From NCBI RefSeq assembly GCF_001875725.1, contig NZ_MLCQ01000022.1, positions 124,001-188,000 on the forward strand: a stretch of 64,000 bases of DNA, in the 5' to 3' direction. A model generated the notes under the pieces. That model was not told where the DNA came from, did not search any database, and was given only the letters and a program-made list of their open reading frames with translations. Below, one piece after another: positions 1-8,588 of this stretch (its first letter is position 1; the number at the start of each line of letters is the position of its first letter). Position numbers and translations under genes: made by a program. Source of the stretch: Corynebacterium sp. NML140438. Its GTDB lineage: Bacteria > Actinomycetota > Actinomycetes > Mycobacteriales > Mycobacteriaceae.

Positions 1-29
1 CTGTATAGGCGGGGCAGCGTCGACCCGAT

Positions 30-482
30 CTACGGCAGCTGGGGCTTACGCCTCGTCGACTTCAACTCCGAGCGCCGCTTCTTCGTTTCGAGACGGCGCC
101 GCACCGAGCCGCGCGTCGGCTTCGTTTTCCGCCGCGGGGGAGGCGGTGGGGCGAGCGCCTCGCGCAACAAGATGGCCATGCGTTCCCGCGCCTCGGCACG
201 GTTGCGGAGCTGCGACCGCTGCGTCGATGCGCTCACGGTGAGCACCGTGCCGTCCAGGCGGTGTTCGAGGTTGTGGAGGGCGCGGCGGCGTTGAGTGTCG
301 GAAAGCGATGCGCATTCCGCGATGTCGATGGAGAGCTGCACCTTACTGGCGGTGGTGTTGACGCCCTGGCCGCCCGGGCCCGATGCCTTCGCGAACCGCT
401 CCGACAGGTCCGCCGTGGCGACGACGAGGCCGCCGGGGATCCCCGGGCCGGGCGCGATGGTCAAGTCCTGCATGCCGCCCAT
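30..482 (-). CDS. arfB: Peptidyl-tRNA hydrolase ArfB (ribosome rescue factor)
   Basis: This 150-residue protein has the class I release-factor core with SGPGGQGVNTTASKVQL, placing the catalytic GGQ at residues 37-39. A very basic tail rich in Lys and Arg follows (KTKPTRGSVRRRLETKKRR region). ArfB-family proteins place this tail in the empty mRNA channel of stalled ribosomes, and GGQ hydrolyses the trapped peptidyl-tRNA. There is no codon-recognition domain, which separates it from RF1 and RF2. A second in-frame ATG three codons in (position 473) is an equally possible start. The gene stands alone, with the antitoxin relic upstream on the same strand. Confidence 0.9.
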   Translation of the reverse strand: MGGMQDLTIAPGPGIPGGLVVATADLSERFAKASGPGGQGVNTTASKVQLSIDIAECASLSDTQRRRALHNLEHRLDGTVLTVSASTQRSQLRNRAEARERMAILLREALAPPPPPRRKTKPTRGSVRRRLETKKRRSELKSTRRKPQLP

Positions 483-542
483 ACTACGTTCTTGCGTCCT
501 GCGTCAACCAACCCAGACCGCAGCCCAGTTGCAACGTAAGTC

Positions 543-747
543 TCAGCGATCGACCTCCCGGTAAATCTCATCCATCGTGAACTTCCTACCGGAGTCAATC
601 TCGACGGCTGAGCGAAGTTCCTGCAGATCTTCGATTCTTTCGGCGATGGCGGATCGAGCAAAGCTCGGAAACAGTTACGCCCTCAGCACGCGCAAGCTTC
701 GTTACGAGTGATGCTTCCTCGCTGCTCAAACGGATTCTCAGGAACAC
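543..747 (-). pseudogene. Frameshifted ribbon-helix-helix (RelB/DUF6290-like) antitoxin relic
   Basis: Read from a GTG at 747, the minus strand gives MFLRIRLSSEEASLVTKLA followed by RAEGVTVSEL. This is the usual strand-helix-helix start of RHH antitoxins. One extra T near 660 (CTTTGCTCG) then breaks the frame. The next frame resumes with ARSAIAERIEDLQELRSA and ends FTMDEIYREVDR, stop at 543. The two pieces join into one 67-residue antitoxin-like protein, and 205 bases is exactly 68 codons plus one. Members of this family normally precede a RelE/ParE toxin gene, but only about 60 bases separate this relic from arfB, so no toxin fits. The family assignment comes from pattern recognition. Confidence 0.6.
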
Positions 748-776
748 AACTGCTACCTATCTCGTGGAGAAAACCT

Positions 777-2099
777 CTATGCTTTCTTCTCGTCTCGACG
801 GAAACGTAAACCGCGTCGCGTTGTGCGGGTTTCTGTCGCAGATTGATCTTCGTCGCCGGTCGACTCGAGCGCTTTTTGCTCCCCCCGCTCCCGTCGCGCT
901 TCGATTTCTGCGGCCTTTGCCAGCAGCCGGTCGTCGTTTATGTCGCGAATTTTCTCGGTGGCTTTTTGCGCTTGACCCACCGCCGATTGGCGGGCGCGGT
1001 TCGCGGCATCGATGGTGTCGCCCGCTAGCGACACCACAGATTGACGCCATCCTTGGACCTGGAGACGCTCTGCGTCCTCCACGCTCATCCGCAAATACTG
1101 CGCAAACGCACTAATAATGTCGTGAATCTCGTTCGCGTGTGCGGTGATATGGCGAGCACGAATCGGGTTTGTCACCCAGACCTGATTGCTCAACTTGGCT
1201 GTCTCACGGATGGCTGTATCCATCTCGAGCAGACGTCGGGTGGTCGATTCCAATCGATCCTTGCGCGCGTCGTGGATTCCCTCACGGTGAGAATCCAGCT
1301 GGCGAGGCTCAAACTCATTCACGTGGGCGATCTCCAGGACATACATCCGATCGTGGAGGTAGATGCTCCGAGCGGCCACACCTAGCCAAAGCGGCAGATC
1401 GCCTTTCAGCCTAGCTAAGAAAGCTTCAAGTTTCTTGGAGTTGTTCTTCTGTTTCCGGAGCTGATCAACGGCATCATCGAGTTGTTCGACGGCGTAAGAC
1501 TCGATGCCGTTGAGCGCTGATCCGAGGTGGTCGACCTTCGACCAAGTAGTTGCGGAGACGCTACTGCTGCGCCGGTAAAGTTCGTCCGCTTCTTCAATCG
1601 TGTACTGGATACCCCCAAGCTGTGCCAGTGCATCAACCTTGCGCTGCCGGAGAAGAGTATCGAGCTTCTCATCGATGACCTCTAGATACTCCTTGATTTC
1701 AGCAATTGCTGCCTCAATTGCGGCCTGAGCTGCGATGGCAGCGGCGGTCGAAGCCATGGCGGGCGAAAACTTCACCTCTTGAAACGAGGTGTGTTTGAAG
1801 AATCGACTTGGATTGTCGGCGAGCCCAAGATCGCTTCGGCGTAGGACTCCAGGAACCGGTCCAGACGACGTGCGATGCTGGAGCAGCTTCGCAGTTTCGT
1901 CCGTTGCCTTGTAATACTTGCCGGATTTGAACTGCCGGTTGGAAATCGTGCTCAACACATTGTTAGCGCGGAAAAGCACTTGCGGTGACGCAGGCGAAAA
2001 TGCGGGTGCGGAAGTGGCAGGGAAGCGATCTTCCTCGCTAAGGATCAGCAGACCCTCTTCATCTGCCAGGAAAGCTAGGTCCTTGCTTGAAGTCTCCAT
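777..2099 (-). CDS. Coiled-coil protein of unknown function
   Basis: I do not recognise a named family for this 440-residue soluble protein. It has no signal peptide and no clear membrane segment. Residues from about 115 on begin an Ala/Glu/Leu-rich helix (AAIAAQAAIEAAIAEIKEYL), and the rest is mostly charged helices suggesting coiled coils. The C-terminus is basic (TTRRGLRFRRDEKK). The start METSSKDLAF is chosen because a -10-like TACAAT lies 8 nt before this ATG, suggesting a leaderless transcript. The open frame extends 14 codons further upstream, to 2141. It lies between an antitoxin relic and a FUSC fragment in a rearranged region. Confidence 0.6.
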   Translation of the reverse strand: METSSKDLAFLADEEGLLILSEEDRFPATSAPAFSPASPQVLFRANNVLSTISNRQFKSGKYYKATDETAKLLQHRTSSGPVPGVLRRSDLGLADNPSRFFKHTSFQEVKFSPAMASTAAAIAAQAAIEAAIAEIKEYLEVIDEKLDTLLRQRKVDALAQLGGIQYTIEEADELYRRSSSVSATTWSKVDHLGSALNGIESYAVEQLDDAVDQLRKQKNNSKKLEAFLARLKGDLPLWLGVAARSIYLHDRMYVLEIAHVNEFEPRQLDSHREGIHDARKDRLESTTRRLLEMDTAIRETAKLSNQVWVTNPIRARHITAHANEIHDIISAFAQYLRMSVEDAERLQVQGWRQSVVSLAGDTIDAANRARQSAVGQAQKATEKIRDINDDRLLAKAAEIEARRERGEQKALESTGDEDQSATETRTTRRGLRFRRDEKKA

Positions 2100-2152
2100 A
2101 ACCAGAGATTGTAGTCCTGGCGGGCGGCAAATTCGTCGCAAAGCACCTGCGC

Positions 2153-2494
2153 CTATCGCCGCGGCAGCACGACCTCTAGGTACTTGTGCGCGTAGCCGAC
2201 CGCGATGACGGCGAGCGACGCGAACGCGCCGATGACGGTCTCCGCGGTGCGGGCGAGCAGCATCGCCCAGATGGGGGAGGCCTCGACCGTCTGCACCATC
2301 AACAGGGCGGTCGGGGGGGGATGAAGCTGACGGTGATGGTGTAGTTGTGGGGCACCTACATCTCGGTGAGGGACCGCAGAATCACAATCCACACGACGAT
2401 CTGCCATCCCTGCATCGGGTGGGACAGCAGGAAGCCTGCCACCGCGATGCCTGTGAGGGGTGCCCAGGACGCGCTCGATGGCGCGGTAGTACTG
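2153..2494 (-). pseudogene. Decayed 3' fragment of a FUSC family transporter gene
   Basis: The reverse strand encodes pieces that align with the intact FUSC protein at 9522-10658. QYYRAIERVLGT matches QYFRALQRMLGT, and after a frame change GIAVAGFLLSHPMQGWQ matches GILVAGFLLSHHMQEWQ. An in-frame TAG follows where the intact copy has TETYVTRN. A second frame change lies in a C-run near 2312-2320. The end TALLMVQTVEASPIWAMLLA matches TALLMIQAVEPAPVAPMLLA. Homology stops abruptly at about 2494, so the N-terminal two thirds is missing. It is a truncated, multiply mutated paralogue. Confidence 0.8.
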
Positions 2495-2996
2495 TGTTCT
2501 TTTCGTTTTCGTGATTACGAAACATCCTGTAAATACCTGCCGGGACCTGCGGAGAAATGGTTTCGTATTTTTGTGTTTTTTAAGAAACCGCACAGCAGGC
2601 ACCCCACCGTGCCCCCGCTGTGCCGTTACTGGAACTCTTCTTGTGCGACTCTTTCTAGTGGCCCTGCAGTATGAAAAATATGTACATTTGATGCGTTTCT
2701 CTCCGTGTCCTGTTGCTTCCTGAGTTGCTAGATGTTCCGGGAGCGATCGAGCCATGGCCGCATCCTGTGGTACTTCTCCGGATATACCTACTGTCTTTCG
2801 CGGAATGGTTATTTACAAACGACACGTCGTCGAGCTCAAGTTCAACGTGTAACGCGGGGTATTAAGGTGGAGATAGTTGATTACCATTGACAAGCTCCCG
2901 CGTTGGTGAACTCGCGGAGACACACCTGGGCGGGCACGTGCCCGATGAGAAGCGACACTGAGCGGCGCTTCCGGGAGATTCTGGAGGGATGATCGA
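2495..2996. other. 500-base spacer with no recognisable gene
   Basis: No convincing coding sequence was found. The first part (about 2495-2720) is visibly more AT-rich than its neighbours. It contains a strong hairpin at 2590-2623: outer arms GCACAGC/GCTGTGC and inner arms GGCAC/GTGCC, without a clear T-run on either side. Short open frames exist, for example 2732-2890 on the plus strand, but none resembles a known protein. The segment joins the broken edge of the FUSC fragment to the flavoprotein gene and is probably rearrangement debris. Confidence 0.5.
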
Positions 2997-3977
2997 TTGT
3001 CTGAGCACCACACGGCGATCGTTGTCGGTGGTGGCCAGTCCGGCCTAGCCACGGCATACTACCTGCGGCGCTTCAAAGTGGACTTCTTGGTCCTAGACAA
3101 CCAAGAGGAACCCGGTGGAGCGTGGTTGCACACGTGGCCTTCGCTGACGCTTTTCTCCGCCGCGGAGTTCTCCAACCTGCCCGGCTGGCCCATGCCACAC
3201 TACCCGGGGTACCCGCCTGCAAGTCATGTCATCGACTATCTGGAAAGCTACGAAAAACGCTACGACCTTCCGGTTAGGCGCCCAGTGCACGTTCGAAACG
3301 TGTCTCATGAGGGAGGGATGTTCACCCTAGATTCGACCGCCGGTCAATTCACGGCGGAACACGTTGTCGCAGCCACCGGCACGTGGTCCGCGCCCTTCGT
3401 GCCCTACTATCCCGGCACTTTTCGCGGACGCCAGTGGCACTCGTCGACTTACCCCGGTCCCGAACCATTCCGCGGTGCTAAGGTCGCGGTGGTCGGTGGG
3501 GCGAACTCAGGTGCACAGATCGCCGCGGACCTCATCGGGACGTCGGAGGTCACATGGTTCACGCTTGAGCCGCCGCGCTGGATGCCTGATGATGTCGATG
3601 GCCGCGATCTCTTTCTTCGCAGCCGCCGCCGAATCCTCGGTGGCGATGCCGGCCCGAACCTCGGGGACATTGTCGCACTGCCTCATCTACGTGAGCTCCG
3701 CAACTCCGGTCAGCTCACCGCTACCCCCATCTTCGATAGCTTGAGCGAGCTCGACCACGACCACCTGATCTGGTGCACTGGTTTCCGTCCAGCCCTCGGT
3801 CCATTCCGCCACCTCATGCGCGGCCGCGAAACCGCGGTGAAGAATCTGCATCTAGTCGGCTATGGCAACTGGACAGGCGACGGGTCGGCAACGCTGATGG
3901 GTGTGGGGCCCTTTGCCAAACACACTGCCCAGGTTGTCGCGGGCCGTGTCGATGGAGCTCGACATCAAAAGTTTTGA
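2997..3977 (+). CDS. FAD/NAD(P)-dependent monooxygenase, ArsO-like
   Basis: This 326-residue flavoprotein has the N-terminal FAD-binding motif VVGGGQSGLATAYYLRR (residues about 9-25). A second Rossmann GxGxxG-like motif, VAVVGGANSGAQIAADL, lies near residue 165. A typical flavin-monooxygenase end follows (WCTGFRPAL, then VGYGNWTGDGSATLMGVG). The sequence resembles ArsO-type flavin monooxygenases found in some arsenic operons, but no ars genes are present here. The substrate is therefore unknown. The start is TTG, supported by GGAGG about 10 nt upstream. The neighbouring CmtR and P-type ATPase genes are convergent and not co-transcribed. Confidence 0.75.
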   Translation: MSEHHTAIVVGGGQSGLATAYYLRRFKVDFLVLDNQEEPGGAWLHTWPSLTLFSAAEFSNLPGWPMPHYPGYPPASHVIDYLESYEKRYDLPVRRPVHVRNVSHEGGMFTLDSTAGQFTAEHVVAATGTWSAPFVPYYPGTFRGRQWHSSTYPGPEPFRGAKVAVVGGANSGAQIAADLIGTSEVTWFTLEPPRWMPDDVDGRDLFLRSRRRILGGDAGPNLGDIVALPHLRELRNSGQLTATPIFDSLSELDHDHLIWCTGFRPALGPFRHLMRGRETAVKNLHLVGYGNWTGDGSATLMGVGPFAKHTAQVVAGRVDGARHQKF

Positions 3978-4055
3978 GATGACGGTCGGTCCCTGAGCAG
4001 ATCGATCCTTCCAAGATCCGCGTCGGAGAGCCAGCGCGCTGGACGAAAGTATGGC

Positions 4056-5948
4056 TCAGCGCTTCGCTTGTGCAGCCCGTAGGCCGTTCAAGATCACGAT
4101 GACTTCGGCGACCTCGTGCACCAACACGACGGCGGCTAGGCCCAGCACGCCGGTGATCGCCAGTGGCATCAACACGATGATGATGGCCAGAGACAGCACG
4201 ATGTTTTGGTTGATGATCCTGCTGCCTCGGCGGGCGTGCTGCAGCGCCTGCGGGATCAGCCGGAGGTCGTGGCCGGTGAAGGCGACGTCAGCGGACTCGA
4301 TCGCGGCGTCAGAGCCGGTCGCTCCCATCGCTATACCCACCGTTGCGCCCGCCAGTGCCGGAGCGTCGTTGATGCCGTCGCCGATCATGGCCGTCGGTGT
4401 CTTGGAGGAGAGTTCGGCGACGATGCTTGCCTTGTCCTCTGGGCGTAGCTCGGCGCGCACATCGTCGATCCCGGCGATCTCAGCCAGCGCCCGGGCGGTG
4501 CGAGTGTTGTCGCCGGTGAGCATGCTCACCTTCACGTCGTTAGCGTGCAGGGTCTGCACAGCTTCGGGAACCTCGGGACGCAGCTCGTCGCGGACCCCGA
4601 TCGCTCCGGCGAGGGCGTCATCGACGGTGACCAGTACGCAGGTTTGGCCCTCGGACTCCATGCGCTCAACGTCTGCCTTTAGTGGCCCGGCGTCGATCCA
4701 CCGGGGGCTGCCCACCAGCACCCGTCGACCTTCGACGGTGCCGCCGATGCCATGACCGGCTTCCTCGCTGATGTCCGAGGCGGCGGGTGCTTCGGGCGCC
4801 GCTGCCGCGATCGCCGCGGCGAGGGGGTGCGTCGATTGCTGCTCAACTGCCGCCGCGAAGGCAAGCACCTGCGCCCGATCGAATCCGTCCGCCGGGACCA
4901 CCCCGGTAACCTCGGGCTGGTTGCGGGTAAGAGTTCCGGTCTTGTCCACCGCCAGGTGACGGATGCCGCCGAGCCGCTCGAACGCCGCGCCGGACTTGAT
5001 GACCACGCCGAACTGACTGGCCGCGCCGATCGCCGCCACGACCGTCAGCGGCACGGAGATTGCCAGTGCGCACGGCGACGCTGCGACCAGAACCACCAAC
5101 GCACGGGTGATCCACGTCTCGGGGTCGCCCAGCAGCGAGCCGATCACGCCCACTAGCACCGCCAGGATCAACACCCCGGGCACTAGGGGTCGGGCAATCC
5201 GGTCGGCGATCCGGGCGCGGTCGCCCTTTTCCGCCTGTGCCTGCTCGACCAGGTCCACGAGTGTGGTCAGCGAGTTGTCAGTTCCAGCTGCGGTCGTCTC
5301 GACCTCCAGCACACCGGCGGAGTTGATCGCTCCCGCGGGCACCTCGTCGCCCGGTGCGACCTCCTCCGGAATGGATTCTCCGGTGATCGCTGAGGTGTCA
5401 AGGCTGGAGCGTCCGGACCGAATGATGCCGTCTGTGGCGATCCGCTCCCCGGGGCGCACAAGCATCAGCTCGCCAACTACGAGGTCCTTCGCTGCGACCT
5501 CGACCGCCGTGCCGTCGCGCAGCACCGTCGCGGTCTGCGGCACCAACTTCAACAGTGCTCGCAGTCCGCTCTGCGCCCGGTCCATCGCCTTGTCCTCCAG
5601 CGCCTCGGCGATCGAGTACAGGAACGCTAGAGCCGCGGCCTCTCCGACGTAACCGAGGATCACCGCGCCGCCCGCGCTGATTGTCATCAGCAAGCCAATG
5701 CCGAGCTTGCGCTTCGTGACAAGGTTCCGGGTAGCGCCGGGCGCGAACGTATACGCCCCCAACAGTAGGCCGATCCAGAACAGTACTGTCGCGGGTGTCT
5801 CTAGCCCGGACCAGCCCAGCGCCAGACCTATGCAGAGGGCTACGCCGGAGAAGATCGGCAGTAGCAACTCGGGGTCCTTCCACCATGGCCGATCGAGATC
5901 TTCGATTTCCGTGGTTGGTTCGTGTTCGCATCCACACGCTGAACTCAT
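4056..5948 (-). CDS. Heavy-metal translocating P1B-type ATPase (Cd/Zn/Pb/Co type)
   Basis: This 630-residue cation pump probably exports divalent soft metals across the cytoplasmic membrane. Visible motifs are TGES (actuator domain), the membrane metal site SPC in ASPCALAISVP, phosphorylation site DKTGTLT, the HP motif in QQSTHPLAAA, and the hinge GDGINDAPALA. There is no N-terminal HMA domain, only a short Cys/His-rich start, MSSACGCEHE. The start at 5948 is chosen because AAAGGA lies upstream and the ATG overlaps the cmtR stop as ATGA. It is co-transcribed behind cmtR, so metal-induced derepression is expected. The exact metal cannot be read from sequence alone. Confidence 0.92.
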   Translation of the reverse strand: MSSACGCEHEPTTEIEDLDRPWWKDPELLLPIFSGVALCIGLALGWSGLETPATVLFWIGLLLGAYTFAPGATRNLVTKRKLGIGLLMTISAGGAVILGYVGEAAALAFLYSIAEALEDKAMDRAQSGLRALLKLVPQTATVLRDGTAVEVAAKDLVVGELMLVRPGERIATDGIIRSGRSSLDTSAITGESIPEEVAPGDEVPAGAINSAGVLEVETTAAGTDNSLTTLVDLVEQAQAEKGDRARIADRIARPLVPGVLILAVLVGVIGSLLGDPETWITRALVVLVAASPCALAISVPLTVVAAIGAASQFGVVIKSGAAFERLGGIRHLAVDKTGTLTRNQPEVTGVVPADGFDRAQVLAFAAAVEQQSTHPLAAAIAAAAPEAPAASDISEEAGHGIGGTVEGRRVLVGSPRWIDAGPLKADVERMESEGQTCVLVTVDDALAGAIGVRDELRPEVPEAVQTLHANDVKVSMLTGDNTRTARALAEIAGIDDVRAELRPEDKASIVAELSSKTPTAMIGDGINDAPALAGATVGIAMGATGSDAAIESADVAFTGHDLRLIPQALQHARRGSRIINQNIVLSLAIIIVLMPLAITGVLGLAAVVLVHEVAEVIVILNGLRAAQAKR

Positions 5949-6304
5949 GCGTCCGTTCCTTTCTCGTCGCAGCCGGGCACCGAGCACTCAGGGTCGATGC
6001 ACGGGGCATTCTCGTCGACAGCCAACGTCGCGTTCACTAGCGCGTTGAGCGCTGTCGCGAGGTGCGGATCGGCGATTTCGTAGCGTGTCTTGCGGCCCTC
6101 CGGCTCGGCGACGACGATGCCGCAGTCACGCAAGCAGGTCAGGTGGTTCGAGACGTTCGAGCGGGTCAGGTCCAAGTCGCGCGAAAGCACAGCCGGGTAG
6201 CTCGGGCCGTCGAGTAGGGTCATCAGGATTCTGGAGCGCGTCGGATCCGCCATGGCCCGGCCGAGCCGGTTCATGACATCGAGGCGTGAAGCAATGGTCA
6301 GCAT
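5945..6304 (-). CDS. cmtR: Metal-sensing ArsR/SmtB repressor, CmtR type
   Basis: This 119-residue winged-helix repressor has the recognition helix LTRSNVSNHLTCLRDCG. Cys57, Cys61 and Cys102 fall at exactly the positions known to bind Cd(II)/Pb(II) in M. tuberculosis CmtR. Binding of metal is expected to release it from DNA and induce the overlapping P-type ATPase gene. A -10-like TATAGT lies 7 nt before the ATG, suggesting a leaderless transcript and autoregulation through the repeat array at 6305-6352. Confidence 0.93.
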   Translation of the reverse strand: MLTIASRLDVMNRLGRAMADPTRSRILMTLLDGPSYPAVLSRDLDLTRSNVSNHLTCLRDCGIVVAEPEGRKTRYEIADPHLATALNALVNATLAVDENAPCIDPECSVPGCDEKGTDA

Positions 6305-6352
6305 GTGCTGAACTATACAGTCAGCACTGAACTATTTAAAACGCACTGAACT
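6305..6352. promoter_or_regulatory. cmtR promoter/operator with three 19-bp-phased direct repeats
   Basis: The decamer GTGCTGAACT at 6305 is followed by GCACTGAACT at 6324 and again at 6343. The copies are phased at exactly 19 bp. The -10-like TATAGT (minus strand) overlaps the first copy. A short inverted repeat, GCTGA-N9-TCAGC, spans 6307-6325. The position directly before cmtR makes this the probable CmtR operator. The binding role is inference. Confidence 0.6.
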
Positions 6353-6491
6353 GACATTGAAGCGAAGAGCTTGCGACCTGTTCGATCAATGCGTTTTTAG
6401 AGGCTTTTTGAGAGGTTGGCGCCCCTAAAGCTAAAAATAGGTTTGTACTGGGGAAACGGGAACAAGGGCAGTGGCGGGTAGTTGAGACTTG

Positions 6492-7040
6492 CTACTTGGT
6501 CTCTTGTTTCGGGTAGTGCACTTTCTTATCCTCGCCGACGACAGCTCCGTCGTTGAACTTCGCTGCACCTAAGGTGGGGCCGTGCTGCGTCATTCCCATG
6601 ATGTGCTGCACGTTGTCGCCGTGGGCCAGGAGGTGGTCGGCGATGATGCGTCGGTGGCAACGCCACCAGACTGCCTCTGAGCACATGATTACTGTTGGGC
6701 ATGTCCTGGCTTGTTCCCTGAGCGCTTGGAGTGACTGTGCGAATTCGTCGCCAAGTGCGTGGTCCGCGTAGTTGTGGAAGCTTCGGTTGCGCCAGTTGCC
6801 GTTCACCTCGAAGGGGACTGTTTTGGACACGTTGCGCCGCCCGGTGAGCCCTTCGTTTCGGGAGTATTCGATGCCGTGCCCAGGTAAGTGTTGGGCAAGT
6901 TGATCGTCGTTGAACCAGGGGTACTTCCTGGAGCCGGGAAGCTTGCGCACGTCCACGACTGCACGCACGCCGGAAGCCTCGAGCATGCCCACGAATTGGT
7001 CAAACTCGAGGTTTGAATGGCCGACGGTAAAGATCTGCAT
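6492..7040 (-). CDS. DUF488 family protein
   Basis: This 182-residue protein has the DUF488 hallmarks: N-terminal IFTVGHSNLEFDQF, then VVDVRKLPGSRKYPWFN. The central MCSEAVWWRCHRRIIADHL carries the conserved Cys, WRCHR and His. The biochemical function of the family is not established. The start at 7040 (MQIFTVGHS) fits the family start. A longer frame to 7118 would overlap the upstream HNH gene. It lies 10 bases downstream of that gene and may share its transcript. Confidence 0.85.
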   Translation of the reverse strand: MQIFTVGHSNLEFDQFVGMLEASGVRAVVDVRKLPGSRKYPWFNDDQLAQHLPGHGIEYSRNEGLTGRRNVSKTVPFEVNGNWRNRSFHNYADHALGDEFAQSLQALREQARTCPTVIMCSEAVWWRCHRRIIADHLLAHGDNVQHIMGMTQHGPTLGAAKFNDGAVVGEDKKVHYPKQETK

Positions 7041-7050
7041 GCCTCCGACC

Positions 7051-8541
7051 CTAGGCGCTTTGAGATAGTGGAGCCGTAACGGGAGGTGAGAGGCCTGGCG
7101 GATACAAGGCGGGGTCACGCTCTCCGGTCCGTACGCAGTTGCACCTGCCTTTTGCGGCGTAGATTCTGCTGACTGCCGAGTGTTTCGCAGGCACCGATTG
7201 GTTGAATTTCATTGGATCGGACGGGTGCTTTCGGTATCCCGCTTTGCCTGTTTGCGGGTCGAAATCCATGTAGCCCTTGTCAAAGGAGCCGTCTCTGTTG
7301 TCGTTGTTGCACCTGTGGTGCTCGCGGCAGAGACCAGTAAGGTTTTCGATATCGGTGTGTCCGCCCTTTATCCAGGCGAGGATATGATGTGCCTCACATT
7401 CTGACATAGGGGTGGTGCAGCCGAGCCAGGAGCATACCCCTTGGATGGCGAACATTGCGATTCGCTGTTCGACCGATGCGAGCCGGGTTGTTCTCCCCAT
7501 CCACAGTGGCACCGAGGTGACGCCGTCCACTTGGAGGAGGAAGTCTGTAGTTCCGTCCATGCCGAGGCGTACAAGATCGAAACAGTCGACTTCGATGCCG
7601 GTGTTGGTGCCGTAAAGCATGGAAGCATCGCCGTCGGCGAGGTCGTCGAGAGTAAGTGCAATGACCACCGAGGCAGCGCCGCCGTTCGCCTTCTGGTGCG
7701 ATTGCTCGTGTTGTTTGAAAATGGCGAAGAACTGGTCGAACCGACGTTGCTGCCGGGTGCGGGAGTCCACTTCGTCGTGCATCGCTGCTGGAAGGTTGGA
7801 GTTTGGCGCGAGGCCCTTGTCTGTGTGCGCTTTGATCAGGGCGGCATCTCCAGCCGTAGCGTTGATGTAGATGTCTACAGTGCCATCCGATTTGCGACGA
7901 CCAATGGACATGCCACGATTTTCATACCCGGCATTAGGGTTGGTATGTGGGGCGTGTTTCCGGTTGACGTCGCTGACTGCGCGGCGAACGAACTGCCGGA
8001 GGTCTTCGGGGTTGCGACGTAAGCCCTCGGTCATGGCTGCGGAGTAGATGCGGGTGCGTTCGTCCACGCCAGCTTTGAGCAACTTGTCGAGTTCGCGCCG
8101 GATGATGTTTTGCTTCTCTGCACTAACCTGGGAAGACGTCTTTCTGGCAGTTGCCTGTTGTTGCTCCACTTCATGGGTGCGGGCGAAAAGCTCCTTGTCG
8201 CTTTCCTCGCTGGCCGGGCGAGTGCTAGGTGCTGGCGGCTGGCCGAAGAGGAGTCGGCCTCGTTCGAGGCGGTTGTAGGCTTCGCCCCTTGACAGGTCGA
8301 GACACTGCTGGAGGTACGCGTTGGGGTAGTTGGCACCGACGATTCGGCCGGCTTCTTCACGCTCGGCGATGAAGGCGAAGGCGGCGTCGATGGTTGCCTT
8401 CTTTTTGAATTGCTCCTCGAGGCGTTCCATTTCGTGCCGGATATCACTGAATATGAGGGCGGAGGGGTCGTCGAAAAGCTTGCTTAATGTGCGCAGCGCC
8501 GCCGAAATATCGTTGACACATTGGGTGATTGTGCTGGTCAT
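7051..8541 (-). CDS. HNH endonuclease domain protein, 13E12/DUF222 family
   Basis: This 496-residue protein has a long helical DUF222-like region followed by a C-terminal HNH fold. The HNH fold shows CSWLGCTTPMSECEAHHILA, then GGHTDIENLTGLCREHHR. Cys pairs and the HH/HHR catalytic and zinc residues are present. This family is multi-copy in mycobacteria and corynebacteria (13E12 repeats) and is often linked to mobile DNA. Its cellular role is unclear. AGGAGG directly before the ATG supports the start. DUF488 follows closely on the same strand. Confidence 0.88.
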   Translation of the reverse strand: MTSTITQCVNDISAALRTLSKLFDDPSALIFSDIRHEMERLEEQFKKKATIDAAFAFIAEREEAGRIVGANYPNAYLQQCLDLSRGEAYNRLERGRLLFGQPPAPSTRPASEESDKELFARTHEVEQQQATARKTSSQVSAEKQNIIRRELDKLLKAGVDERTRIYSAAMTEGLRRNPEDLRQFVRRAVSDVNRKHAPHTNPNAGYENRGMSIGRRKSDGTVDIYINATAGDAALIKAHTDKGLAPNSNLPAAMHDEVDSRTRQQRRFDQFFAIFKQHEQSHQKANGGAASVVIALTLDDLADGDASMLYGTNTGIEVDCFDLVRLGMDGTTDFLLQVDGVTSVPLWMGRTTRLASVEQRIAMFAIQGVCSWLGCTTPMSECEAHHILAWIKGGHTDIENLTGLCREHHRCNNDNRDGSFDKGYMDFDPQTGKAGYRKHPSDPMKFNQSVPAKHSAVSRIYAAKGRCNCVRTGERDPALYPPGLSPPVTAPLSQSA

Positions 8542-8588
8542 GGCCCCTCCTTTCGTGAGTTGCTATCACCGTATCAACCCGAGCCGAC

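Noticed and set aside
2511..2723. 70-codon frame in the AT-rich spacer
   Set aside because: No ribosome-binding site or family resemblance, and it crosses the hairpin at 2590-2623.
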